From NCBI GenBank assembly GCA_903837025.1, contig CAILTC010000591.1, positions 1 through 5,251 of the forward strand: DNA of 5,251 nt, written 5' to 3'. The translations under genes and the position numbers were made by a program. This DNA is from an uncultured Bacteroidota bacterium (GTDB lineage Bacteria > Bacteroidota > Bacteroidia > Flavobacteriales > Flavobacteriaceae). The notes beneath the pieces are model-generated. The model ran no database searches. It was given only the letters and a program-made list of their open reading frames with translations, and had not been told where the DNA came from. Every line of letters begins with the position of its first letter. Positions within the stretch are counted from its first letter, which is position 1. Shown here one piece after another: positions 1 to 5,251 of this stretch.

Positions 1-1940
1 CCAATAGCCGTAGCAGGACCACGATCCGAATGCTGATAAGGAATTAATTTTTGTACGATAAAATCAATAAAATCATTTTCTTGATGTACAAAATTGATTC
101 CTAAATTGTTTTCTATTTTTTTGAATACGGGTATTTCCGCAGGATGTAATCTTTTGTAATCAAAAGTTTTTTTGTCTTTATTAGGATGAATGGTCAAAGT
201 TTGATTTGTTTTAACATTTTTCAATGTTTGATATGTTTTGTCTGGCCAAATGACAACTAACGAATCTACTTTAGCTGTTTTTCCGTAGCCAAAGTGTAGT
301 AATGGTTCCGAAGAAGATTGAAAACCTCTTGTGGTTTGCAATTCTTTAAATTGCATTTTACCCTTTACATAAGAGATTACTTTGGTGCCAATTCCGAAGG
401 TATTTTTGCCTCCAAACCTTAATTTTACTTTGAGATAATTGCCCTTTTTATTGGTTTGATTGATTAAAATAGAGGCAACACTATTGAGGTTATTGGTCAC
501 TAAATCTAGATCTCCATCATTATCTAAATCGGCATAGGCGCTTCCGTTTGAAATAATCGAATCATTTTCGATCCAAACAGCCGATTTGTTTTTGAATATT
601 AAATCTTTTGAACCTTGAAAAATATAATTAGGTACATTGCCTTTGGGCATTTTCTTCAAGGCCTCTTTATCCAATAGTTTTGTTGAACCAATTTTCTTTT
701 TTATTTGATCGTTCGAAAAATATTTCACATAATCCAAATCATTCGGACGCTTTGGAATTCCGTTACTTACAAAAATATCTTGTTCGCCATCTTGGTCAAA
801 ATCAGCAAATAATGTGCTCCAACTCCAGTCAGTTGCCGCAACACCACTCATTAATGCTGTTTCGGTAAAGTGCTTTCCACCTTGGTTTATTTGCAACATA
901 TTTCTAGTATATTGGTAATGATAGCCCAATTTTTCGGTTCTCATTTTCAGCATTTGAACATTATCATCTCCTAGTGAAGATTTAAGGACTTTTTCACTCT
1001 CCGGAAGCATGTCTAAGGTCATAATATCCGGAAATCCATCGTGATTAACATCGGCAACGTCTATTCCCATTGAATAACGGCTAGTGTGGCCAAAATGCGA
1101 TTTTAAACTTTCGGTAAATGTACCGTCGCCATTGTTCAAATAGTAATAATCATCTTCATGAAAGTCATTACAAACATAAATATCTGGGTAACCATCAAGG
1201 TTGAAATCAGAAATAGCTATTCCCAAACCGTAACCATTTGCACCTCCAAAAATTCCGGCTTGCTCGCTTATGTCTACAAAATGGCCGTTATCATTTCTAA
1301 ATAGTTTATCTCCACTTTCGTAGCTTCTTTTCTTTCTAATATCGGCATTCCCAAAAGAAGCTTCCGTATGAACGGCTTCATTGAGTAAATACATGTCTAA
1401 ATCGCCATCACCATCAAAATCAAAAAAGGCTGCCGATGTACTGTAATTTTGTAGGTCTAAACCATATTCGGTCGAACTTTCGGTAAATGTGTTATTTTTA
1501 TTATTGATAAATAATTCATTATGACCTTCAAAACCATTTATTCCCACAACGGCACATACATAAATATCTAAATATCCATCTCCATTCACGTCTGCCATAA
1601 TAGCGCTAGTTTTCCAATCACTTGTGCCTTGAACGCCTGCTTTTAATGAAATATCTTCGTATTTATTATTTCCTTTATTGAGGTATAATTTATTTTTTCC
1701 TTGGTTAGATGTGAAATAAATATCGACTAAACCATCATTATTAATATCACCTAATGCTACGCCACCACCATTATAATAGTAGAGATAATCTAAAATTGAA
1801 ATATTTTTTGAGGGGTCTAATTGGTTGATAAAATTGACTCCGCTATTGTCAGGAGCTAATTTTTCGAACAGTTTATCTTCCTTTTTTGAACAATTAACAA
1901 AAAGCAATAAGAGCAGTATGATTTTATAAAAATTATTCAT
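1..1940 (-). CDS. FG-GAP/VCBS repeat lipoprotein with ASPIC/UnbV domain, paralogue of gene 1 (gene 2, 3'-partial)
   Basis: The frame opens at the ATG at 1940 and has no stop down to base 1, giving 646 full codons plus two bases. The C-terminal part lies outside the window. The translation begins MNNFYKIILLLLLFVNCSKK, a lipoprotein signal peptide with Cys17. Asp-rich repeat loops start at about residues 65, 117, 174, 245, 297, 380 and 471, nearly the same spacings as gene 1 apart from one region about nine residues shorter between the third and fourth loops. An ASPIC/UnbV-like domain follows at about 515-585 (RGFQSS at 538-543, VIWP at 563-566). The visible sequence ends in GPATAIG, matching GPSLAVG just before the eighth loop of gene 1, so a second repeat half should continue beyond the edge. 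The start is supported by the signal peptide and by the 8-base overlap with gene 1. Inferred: co-transcribed and exported with gene 1 to the same envelope site. No enzymatic motif is recognised and the substrate is unknown. Confidence 0.93.
   Translation of the reverse strand, partial: MNNFYKIILLLLLFVNCSKKEDKLFEKLAPDNSGVNFINQLDPSKNISILDYLYYYNGGGVALGDINNDGLVDIYFTSNQGKNKLYLNKGNNKYEDISLKAGVQGTSDWKTSAIMADVNGDGYLDIYVCAVVGINGFEGHNELFINNKNNTFTESSTEYGLDLQNYSTSAAFFDFDGDGDLDMYLLNEAVHTEASFGNADIRKKRSYESGDKLFRNDNGHFVDISEQAGIFGGANGYGLGIAISDFNLDGYPDIYVCNDFHEDDYYYLNNGDGTFTESLKSHFGHTSRYSMGIDVADVNHDGFPDIMTLDMLPESEKVLKSSLGDDNVQMLKMRTEKLGYHYQYTRNMLQINQGGKHFTETALMSGVAATDWSWSTLFADFDQDGEQDIFVSNGIPKRPNDLDYVKYFSNDQIKKKIGSTKLLDKEALKKMPKGNVPNYIFQGSKDLIFKNKSAVWIENDSIISNGSAYADLDNDGDLDLVTNNLNSVASILINQTNKKGNYLKVKLRFGGKNTFGIGTKVISYVKGKMQFKELQTTRGFQSSSEPLLHFGYGKTAKVDSLVVIWPDKTYQTLKNVKTNQTLTIHPNKDKKTFDYKRLHPAEIPVFKKIENNLGINFVHQENDFIDFIVQKLIPYQHSDRGPATAI
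186..398 (-). other. ASPIC/UnbV-like domain of gene 2 (residues about 515-585)
   Basis: It shows the same order of motifs as the domain in gene 1: FGIGTKV, RGFQSS, LHFGYG, DSLVVIWPD and QTLTIH. The match in order and length supports both the domain call and the common origin of the two genes. After it a linker of about 20 residues leads to GINFVHQENDFIDF, which corresponds to NFLAHKENDYIDF in gene 1 and opens the second half. Confidence 0.82.
1890..1940 (-). other. Lipoprotein signal peptide of gene 2
   Basis: Residues 1-17 have Lys6, a hydrophobic core (IILLLLLFV) and the lipobox FVN-Cys17, again with Asn before the Cys as in gene 1. The Cys is followed by SKKED, a Lys and acidic pair close to it. 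That resembles the Lys plus Asp/Glu surface-export signals described for lipoproteins of Capnocytophaga and Flavobacterium, shifted by one position. Lipidation is well supported; surface export is inferred. Confidence 0.83.
1933..1940 (-). other. 8-base overlap of gene 1 stop and gene 2 start
   Basis: On the minus strand the bases read ATGAATAA: the ATG opens gene 2 and the TAA, in another frame, closes gene 1. The 20 bases before the ATG (CCCTAAAATATTTAAACCAA) contain no Shine-Dalgarno-like purine run, which is usual in Bacteroidota. The arrangement implies one transcript and suggests that translation of gene 2 is coupled to termination on gene 1. The overlap itself is seen directly; coupling is inferred. 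Confidence 0.9.
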
Positions 1941-4900
1941 TTGGTTTAAATATTTTAGGGGTATTATTATTGACAACGGCTAGGATAACAATAGCGTTAT
2001 TTTTATTTTTTATTTTTTGGATATGTTTCACTTCGCCTTTTAGAGTGAAACCAGATTTGTTGTATGGGGTCCAAGTGTAGGTGCCGTTTTTGTTTCCTAG
2101 CAAAACACTTCCGTAATTGGAGTCTATTCTACCAAATTGCGGTTTAAAATTATAATCGTTTCCTCCTAAGATTATATCCAAGATTCCATCTTTGTTGATG
2201 TCAAAAGTGCAAATGGCATTTACGCTAGAAAATTGTACTTCTTTTGGTAAAGCTTTCACTGTAAATTTTCCATTTCCTTGATTCATCGCGACAACACTTT
2301 CTTGAGAATTCACCGTTTTCTGTATCGAATTATGAGTTACTTCATCTGAAAATAACTCCTGAAATGATTTTTTAGAATAGTCAGCATAACTTAAATTTTT
2401 CTTTTTAATCATCGGAATTTGTTTTGCTAATTCTGATTTTAAGTGAACCGGAATGTCTTTTCCGTTTATGGTTCTTGTCGTAATTTGTTCGATGGTACCG
2501 TTAGCATCAAAATCATTGACAAACATTTTCATCGGATTAGATGGTGACGCTTTATAAATAGAATTTGTTCCACGGTTTCCAAAAATCAAGTCTTTTTTGC
2601 CATCATTATTCAAATCGACGCAGCTTACAGTATTCCAAAATCCTTTTAATTCGGTTAAGTTTGTTTTGAATTCCGTTAAACGATGTCCTGTATTTTTAAA
2701 GATTTTCGGAGCCATCCAATCGCCAACAATAATCAAATCTTTTTTGCCGTCATTGTCAATATCTTCCCACACTGCATCTGTAATCATTCCTACTTCATTC
2801 AATTTGAAGCCCTTTTTATCAATCACATTGGTGAAATTACCTTTTCCATCATTTTCTAATAATAGGTGTTTGGGATCAATTCCGTAAACTCCGGGTACAC
2901 TGCGACTACCAATGAATACATCCATGTCGCCATCGCCATCAATGTCACAAGGAATAATAACAGATACATTATTGTTGGTCGTAGGGATTATAGTTTTACT
3001 TTTAGTGAAAATACCCTTGCCATTATTTAGGTATAAACGATTTTTATAATTTGCTTGATCTGCTTTTTCATTTCCTCCCGAACCTACTAATAAATCAGGA
3101 TAACCATCGCCATTGGCATCAAAAAAGCTGGCGGCAGTATCTTCGTAAGAAGCATCGGTTTCCAAATCTTTTTGAGAGGTGAGGGTGTAAGTATCATTTC
3201 CATTATTCAAATAAATTTTCCCTGCTTGTCCTTTGGCTCCGCCAATAAAAATATCGTCATTTCCATCGCCATTAATATCGCCAACTGCTAAGGATGGGCC
3301 TTCATGGGAAAGCATTTTCGAAATTAAACCTTCATAATCAAAATCGATATAATCGTTTTCTTTATGTGCTAAAAAGTTGTTTTTCTTTTCGGTGAATAAA
3401 GGTTTTGGTTTATCTATTTTTTGAACATAGTTTATTTTTGCATCGGTAATATTCAAATTTATGGTGCTATTAGAAACTAGTTTTTTAATAATTTGATATT
3501 TACGATTTGGCCAAATCACTTGTAAAGAATCGATTTTTTTATTTCCAATTCCAAACGTCAAAGTATAATCTACCGAAGACTGAAAACCTCTTGAAGGAAT
3601 TAGTTCTTGTCGTAATATTTCTTTGCCAGTAAATAATTTAACGACGCTTCCTACGGCAAATTTATTCTTGCCTTCGCCTTTTAGCTTCACTTTTATAAAA
3701 TGATTATTCTTGTTTTTCTCCGAATTATTTCTATAAACAAAAGCTTCCATATTGACGTTATTGACTACCAAATCAAGATCGCCATCATTGTCTAAGTCGG
3801 CATAAGCAGCACCATTTGAAAAGCTTGGAGTGTCTAATCCCCATTTTTGAGATTCGTTTGTAAAGGTCAAATCTTTATTGTTATGATAGGCGTAATTAGG
3901 AATTGGTGTACTTGGCATTTTATTGATAATAGTTTCCATTTCTTCCTTTTTGCCTGTTATTGTCATTTTTTGAAGTATATCATTGGCAAAAAAGTCAATA
4001 AAATCTTGATTAGTTAAATCATGTGAAATTCCGTTGGAGACAAATATATCTTTATAACCATCATTATCCATATCAAATAGTAAGGCGCCCCAGCTCCAGT
4101 CGGTTTTGGCAACTCCTGAATAATTGGCTATTTCGGTAAATTGATTATTTCCATTATTGAGTTGCAAAGTGTTTTGCATGTATTGATAATAAAAATCAAG
4201 ATTTAATTTCCGGGTGAATAAATCATAATTATCAAAACTGGTGGTTTGTTTTAAACGTTCGTCATTTTCAGGTAACATATCGGTGGTAAAAATATCAGGC
4301 AAGTCGTCATTATTAATGTCGGCCATATCTGCACCCATTGAGGATTGGCTTACGTGCGAAGCCCAACCTTGAAGTTGCTCTGTGAATGTTCCGTTTTTAT
4401 TATTGATGTACAAATAATCTCTTTCATAAAAATCATTCGACACATAAATATCTGGCCATCCATCGCCGTTGACGTCACCAACTGTAACTCCTAAGCCAAA
4501 GCCAATTAGACTTCCGTAGATACCCGCTTCTTTACTAACGTCTACAAATTTACCGTTGTCGTTACGAAGTAATTTATCGCCACCACCTTTTAGAACATTG
4601 GGAACATCCCAATCTTTATCACGGAGTTCCCGCTTGTTCGAATAGTTTAAACTGCTTACAGGAATAAAACTGTTGTTGAGTATATAGCAGTCTAAATCGC
4701 CATCGCCATCATAATCAAAAAAGGAAACCTGTGTTGTTATACCAGTATCGGCAAGGTTATATTCTTCGGCTCTTTCGGTAAAAGTAAGATTGCCATTATT
4801 GATATACAATTTACTTTTTCTTGTTCCTAGTTTTGGGTTTCCGGCATTACAAACATAAATATCAAGAAGACCATCCCCGTTGATATCGACCATAACTGCA

Positions 4901-5250
4901 CCGGTTGACCAAGATTTAGTACCTTCGACACCCGCTTTTTTAGAAATATCTTCAAATTTTAAATTACCTTTATTCAAGTATAATTTATTTTCTCCCATGT
5001 TCGAAGTAAAAAAAACATCAGGAAGACCATCGTTATTAATGTCTCCGATGGAAACACCACCACCATTATAGAAATTTCGATACTTGAAAATGTTCATTTC
5101 AGGGCCATTTTCAACTTTATTGAAAAAGTTAATTCCTGTTGAAGAACCATCTAATTTTGTAAATAAAGTATCGTTATTTTCTGAATTATTTTTGGAACAA
5201 TTGGAAAAAAGAAGAGTAAAAAAGGATAATAATAGTAGTCGATTAAACAT
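1933..5250 (-). CDS. FG-GAP/VCBS repeat lipoprotein with central ASPIC/UnbV domain (gene 1, complete)
   Basis: Predicted exported lipoprotein of 1105 residues, of unknown molecular function. Seen in the sequence: a signal peptide with Cys18 as the lipidation site; seven Asp-rich loops of the form DxNxDGxxD or DxDxDGxxD starting at residues 70, 122, 179, 259, 311, 393 and 485; an ASPIC/UnbV-like domain at about 531-600 (RGFQSS at 554-559, VIWP at 578-581); and a second set of loops at 658, 711, 769, 830, 879 and 1017, with an EF-hand-like loop at 913-921. The C-terminus carries FGRIDSNYG (1039-1047) and SGFTLKGEV (1066-1074), which resemble the usual ending of this Bacteroidota family, so the gene looks intact. 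Known of the family: such loops bind calcium in integrin-like beta-propeller blades. Inferred: two propeller-like halves joined by the ASPIC domain, anchored in the outer membrane or at the cell surface. The ATG at 5250 is chosen because the signal peptide begins there. It is followed by a paralogue that overlaps its stop codon. The family call is secure; the role is not. Confidence 0.95.
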   Translation of the reverse strand: MFNRLLLLSFFTLLFSNCSKNNSENNDTLFTKLDGSSTGINFFNKVENGPEMNIFKYRNFYNGGGVSIGDINNDGLPDVFFTSNMGENKLYLNKGNLKFEDISKKAGVEGTKSWSTGAVMVDINGDGLLDIYVCNAGNPKLGTRKSKLYINNGNLTFTERAEEYNLADTGITTQVSFFDYDGDGDLDCYILNNSFIPVSSLNYSNKRELRDKDWDVPNVLKGGGDKLLRNDNGKFVDVSKEAGIYGSLIGFGLGVTVGDVNGDGWPDIYVSNDFYERDYLYINNKNGTFTEQLQGWASHVSQSSMGADMADINNDDLPDIFTTDMLPENDERLKQTTSFDNYDLFTRKLNLDFYYQYMQNTLQLNNGNNQFTEIANYSGVAKTDWSWGALLFDMDNDGYKDIFVSNGISHDLTNQDFIDFFANDILQKMTITGKKEEMETIINKMPSTPIPNYAYHNNKDLTFTNESQKWGLDTPSFSNGAAYADLDNDGDLDLVVNNVNMEAFVYRNNSEKNKNNHFIKVKLKGEGKNKFAVGSVVKLFTGKEILRQELIPSRGFQSSVDYTLTFGIGNKKIDSLQVIWPNRKYQIIKKLVSNSTINLNITDAKINYVQKIDKPKPLFTEKKNNFLAHKENDYIDFDYEGLISKMLSHEGPSLAVGDINGDGNDDIFIGGAKGQAGKIYLNNGNDTYTLTSQKDLETDASYEDTAASFFDANGDGYPDLLVGSGGNEKADQANYKNRLYLNNGKGIFTKSKTIIPTTNNNVSVIIPCDIDGDGDMDVFIGSRSVPGVYGIDPKHLLLENDGKGNFTNVIDKKGFKLNEVGMITDAVWEDIDNDGKKDLIIVGDWMAPKIFKNTGHRLTEFKTNLTELKGFWNTVSCVDLNNDGKKDLIFGNRGTNSIYKASPSNPMKMFVNDFDANGTIEQITTRTINGKDIPVHLKSELAKQIPMIKKKNLSYADYSKKSFQELFSDEVTHNSIQKTVNSQESVVAMNQGNGKFTVKALPKEVQFSSVNAICTFDINKDGILDIILGGNDYNFKPQFGRIDSNYGSVLLGNKNGTYTWTPYNKSGFTLKGEVKHIQKIKNKNNAIVILAVVNNNTPKIFKPNE
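2488..2514 (-). other. EF-hand-like loop in gene 1 (residues 913-921)
   Basis: Residues 913-921 read DFDANGTIE, with Asp913, Asp915, Asn917, Gly918 and Ile920 in the order of an EF-hand calcium loop. The loop differs from the surrounding FG-GAP type (DxNxDGxxD) and sits in the least repeat-like stretch of the second half. Calcium binding is inferred from the pattern alone. The matching part of gene 2 lies outside the window. Confidence 0.6.
3451..3660 (-). other. ASPIC/UnbV-like domain of gene 1 (residues about 531-600)
   Basis: The segment follows the seventh repeat loop and has the features of the ASPIC/UnbV family: a FAVGSVV strand where the family often has GxGxxV, a RGFQSS turn, a TFGIG strand, then DSLQVIWPN and a hydrophobic end (STINLNI). 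The domain usually occurs after FG-GAP repeats in large exported proteins; its function is not known. Its borders are approximate, set by comparison with gene 2. Confidence 0.82.
5197..5250 (-). other. Lipoprotein signal peptide of gene 1
   Basis: Residues 1-18 show a short basic n-region (Arg4), a hydrophobic core (LLLLSFFTLLF) and the lipobox FSN-Cys18. This is the pattern cut by signal peptidase II, with Cys18 lipidated. Asn just before the Cys is less common than Gly, Ala or Ser. The residues after the Cys (SKNNSENND) are polar with few acidic residues, and a long linker leads to the first repeat at residue 70. Confidence 0.85.
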
Positions 5251-5251
5251 A

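Larger units (their letters stand above)
3280..5250 (-). repeat. Region of gene 1 duplicated as gene 2 (partner copy at 1-1940)
   Basis: Residues 1-657 of gene 1 are collinear with all of the visible part of gene 2. Distances between successive Asp-rich loops are 52, 57, 80, 52, 82 and 92 residues in gene 1 and 52, 57, 71, 52, 83 and 91 in gene 2. Shared blocks include YNGGGV, GDINNDGL, DMLPE, DWSW, ADLDNDGDLDLV and RGFQSS. Protein similarity is clear but the DNA has diverged, so this is an old tandem gene duplication. The copies are in direct orientation. Confidence 0.85.

Noticed and set aside
680..868. A 62-codon plus-strand open frame
   Set aside because: It lies entirely antisense to gene 2, whose repeat pattern and domain motifs explain the sequence; no homology-like features are visible in the plus-strand product.
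1..1940. Possibility that gene 2 is a pseudogene or a frameshifted continuation of gene 1
   Set aside because: Gene 2 has its own ATG, signal peptide and lipobox and an uninterrupted frame through 646 codons, and gene 1 already has a complete C-terminus.
1997..2018. T-rich tract (A-rich on the coding strand) that might be a terminator or a slippage site
   Set aside because: It encodes Lys/Asn codons near the end of gene 1, has no hairpin beside it, and the reading frame continues to a family-typical C-terminus.
2597..2887. A 96-codon plus-strand open frame
   Set aside because: It is antisense to the second half of gene 1. The Ser/Pro/Phe-rich product is what results from reading Asp/Asn/Gly/Lys codons backwards.
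2923..2948. Recurrent ccatcgccatc-like strings, here and at many other places, resembling a dispersed DNA repeat or CRISPR-like units
   Set aside because: Each instance is the reverse complement of codons for GDGD-type loops. Spacing follows the protein repeats, the copies are not identical, and there are no unique spacers of constant length.
4880..5071. A 63-codon plus-strand open frame
   Set aside because: It is antisense to the first two repeat loops of gene 1 and has no supporting start signal or domain.

Overview
The window is AT-rich and completely coding on the minus strand. It holds two consecutive genes for large, related lipoproteins built from FG-GAP/VCBS-type repeats (Asp-rich, Ca-loop-like motifs) around a central ASPIC/UnbV domain. 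Several signs point to Bacteroidota, most likely a flavobacterium: low GC by eye, Lys/Asn/Ile-rich proteins, lipoprotein signal peptides ending in a Cys followed by Ser-Lys, no Shine-Dalgarno sequence before the downstream start, and an ASPIC/VCBS architecture of about 1100 residues that is common in that phylum. The species cannot be named from the window.

Layout, reading in the direction of transcription (right to left). Gene 1 occupies 5250 to 1933 and is a complete 1105-residue lipoprotein; its start lies one base from the window edge, so its promoter and upstream neighbour are not visible. Gene 2 starts at 1940, overlaps the end of gene 1 by 8 bases, and stays open to base 1. It therefore runs off the left edge after 646 complete codons, with roughly the last 450 residues missing if it matches gene 1 in length. 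There is no intergenic space, RNA gene, mobile element, CRISPR array or terminator.

The two proteins align almost end to end over the shared part. Both have the lipobox Cys at residue 17 or 18, seven Asp-rich repeat motifs at nearly the same spacings, a TxDMLPE motif, a DWSWG motif, the ASPIC domain, and then the start of a second set of repeats. They are tandem paralogues from an old duplication, and the overlap implies co-transcription. In Bacteroidota such proteins are often found, in twos or threes, near SusC/SusD-type outer-membrane uptake genes. A role at the cell surface in binding or handling a substrate is therefore plausible, but no catalytic residues are recognisable and the molecular function is unknown.
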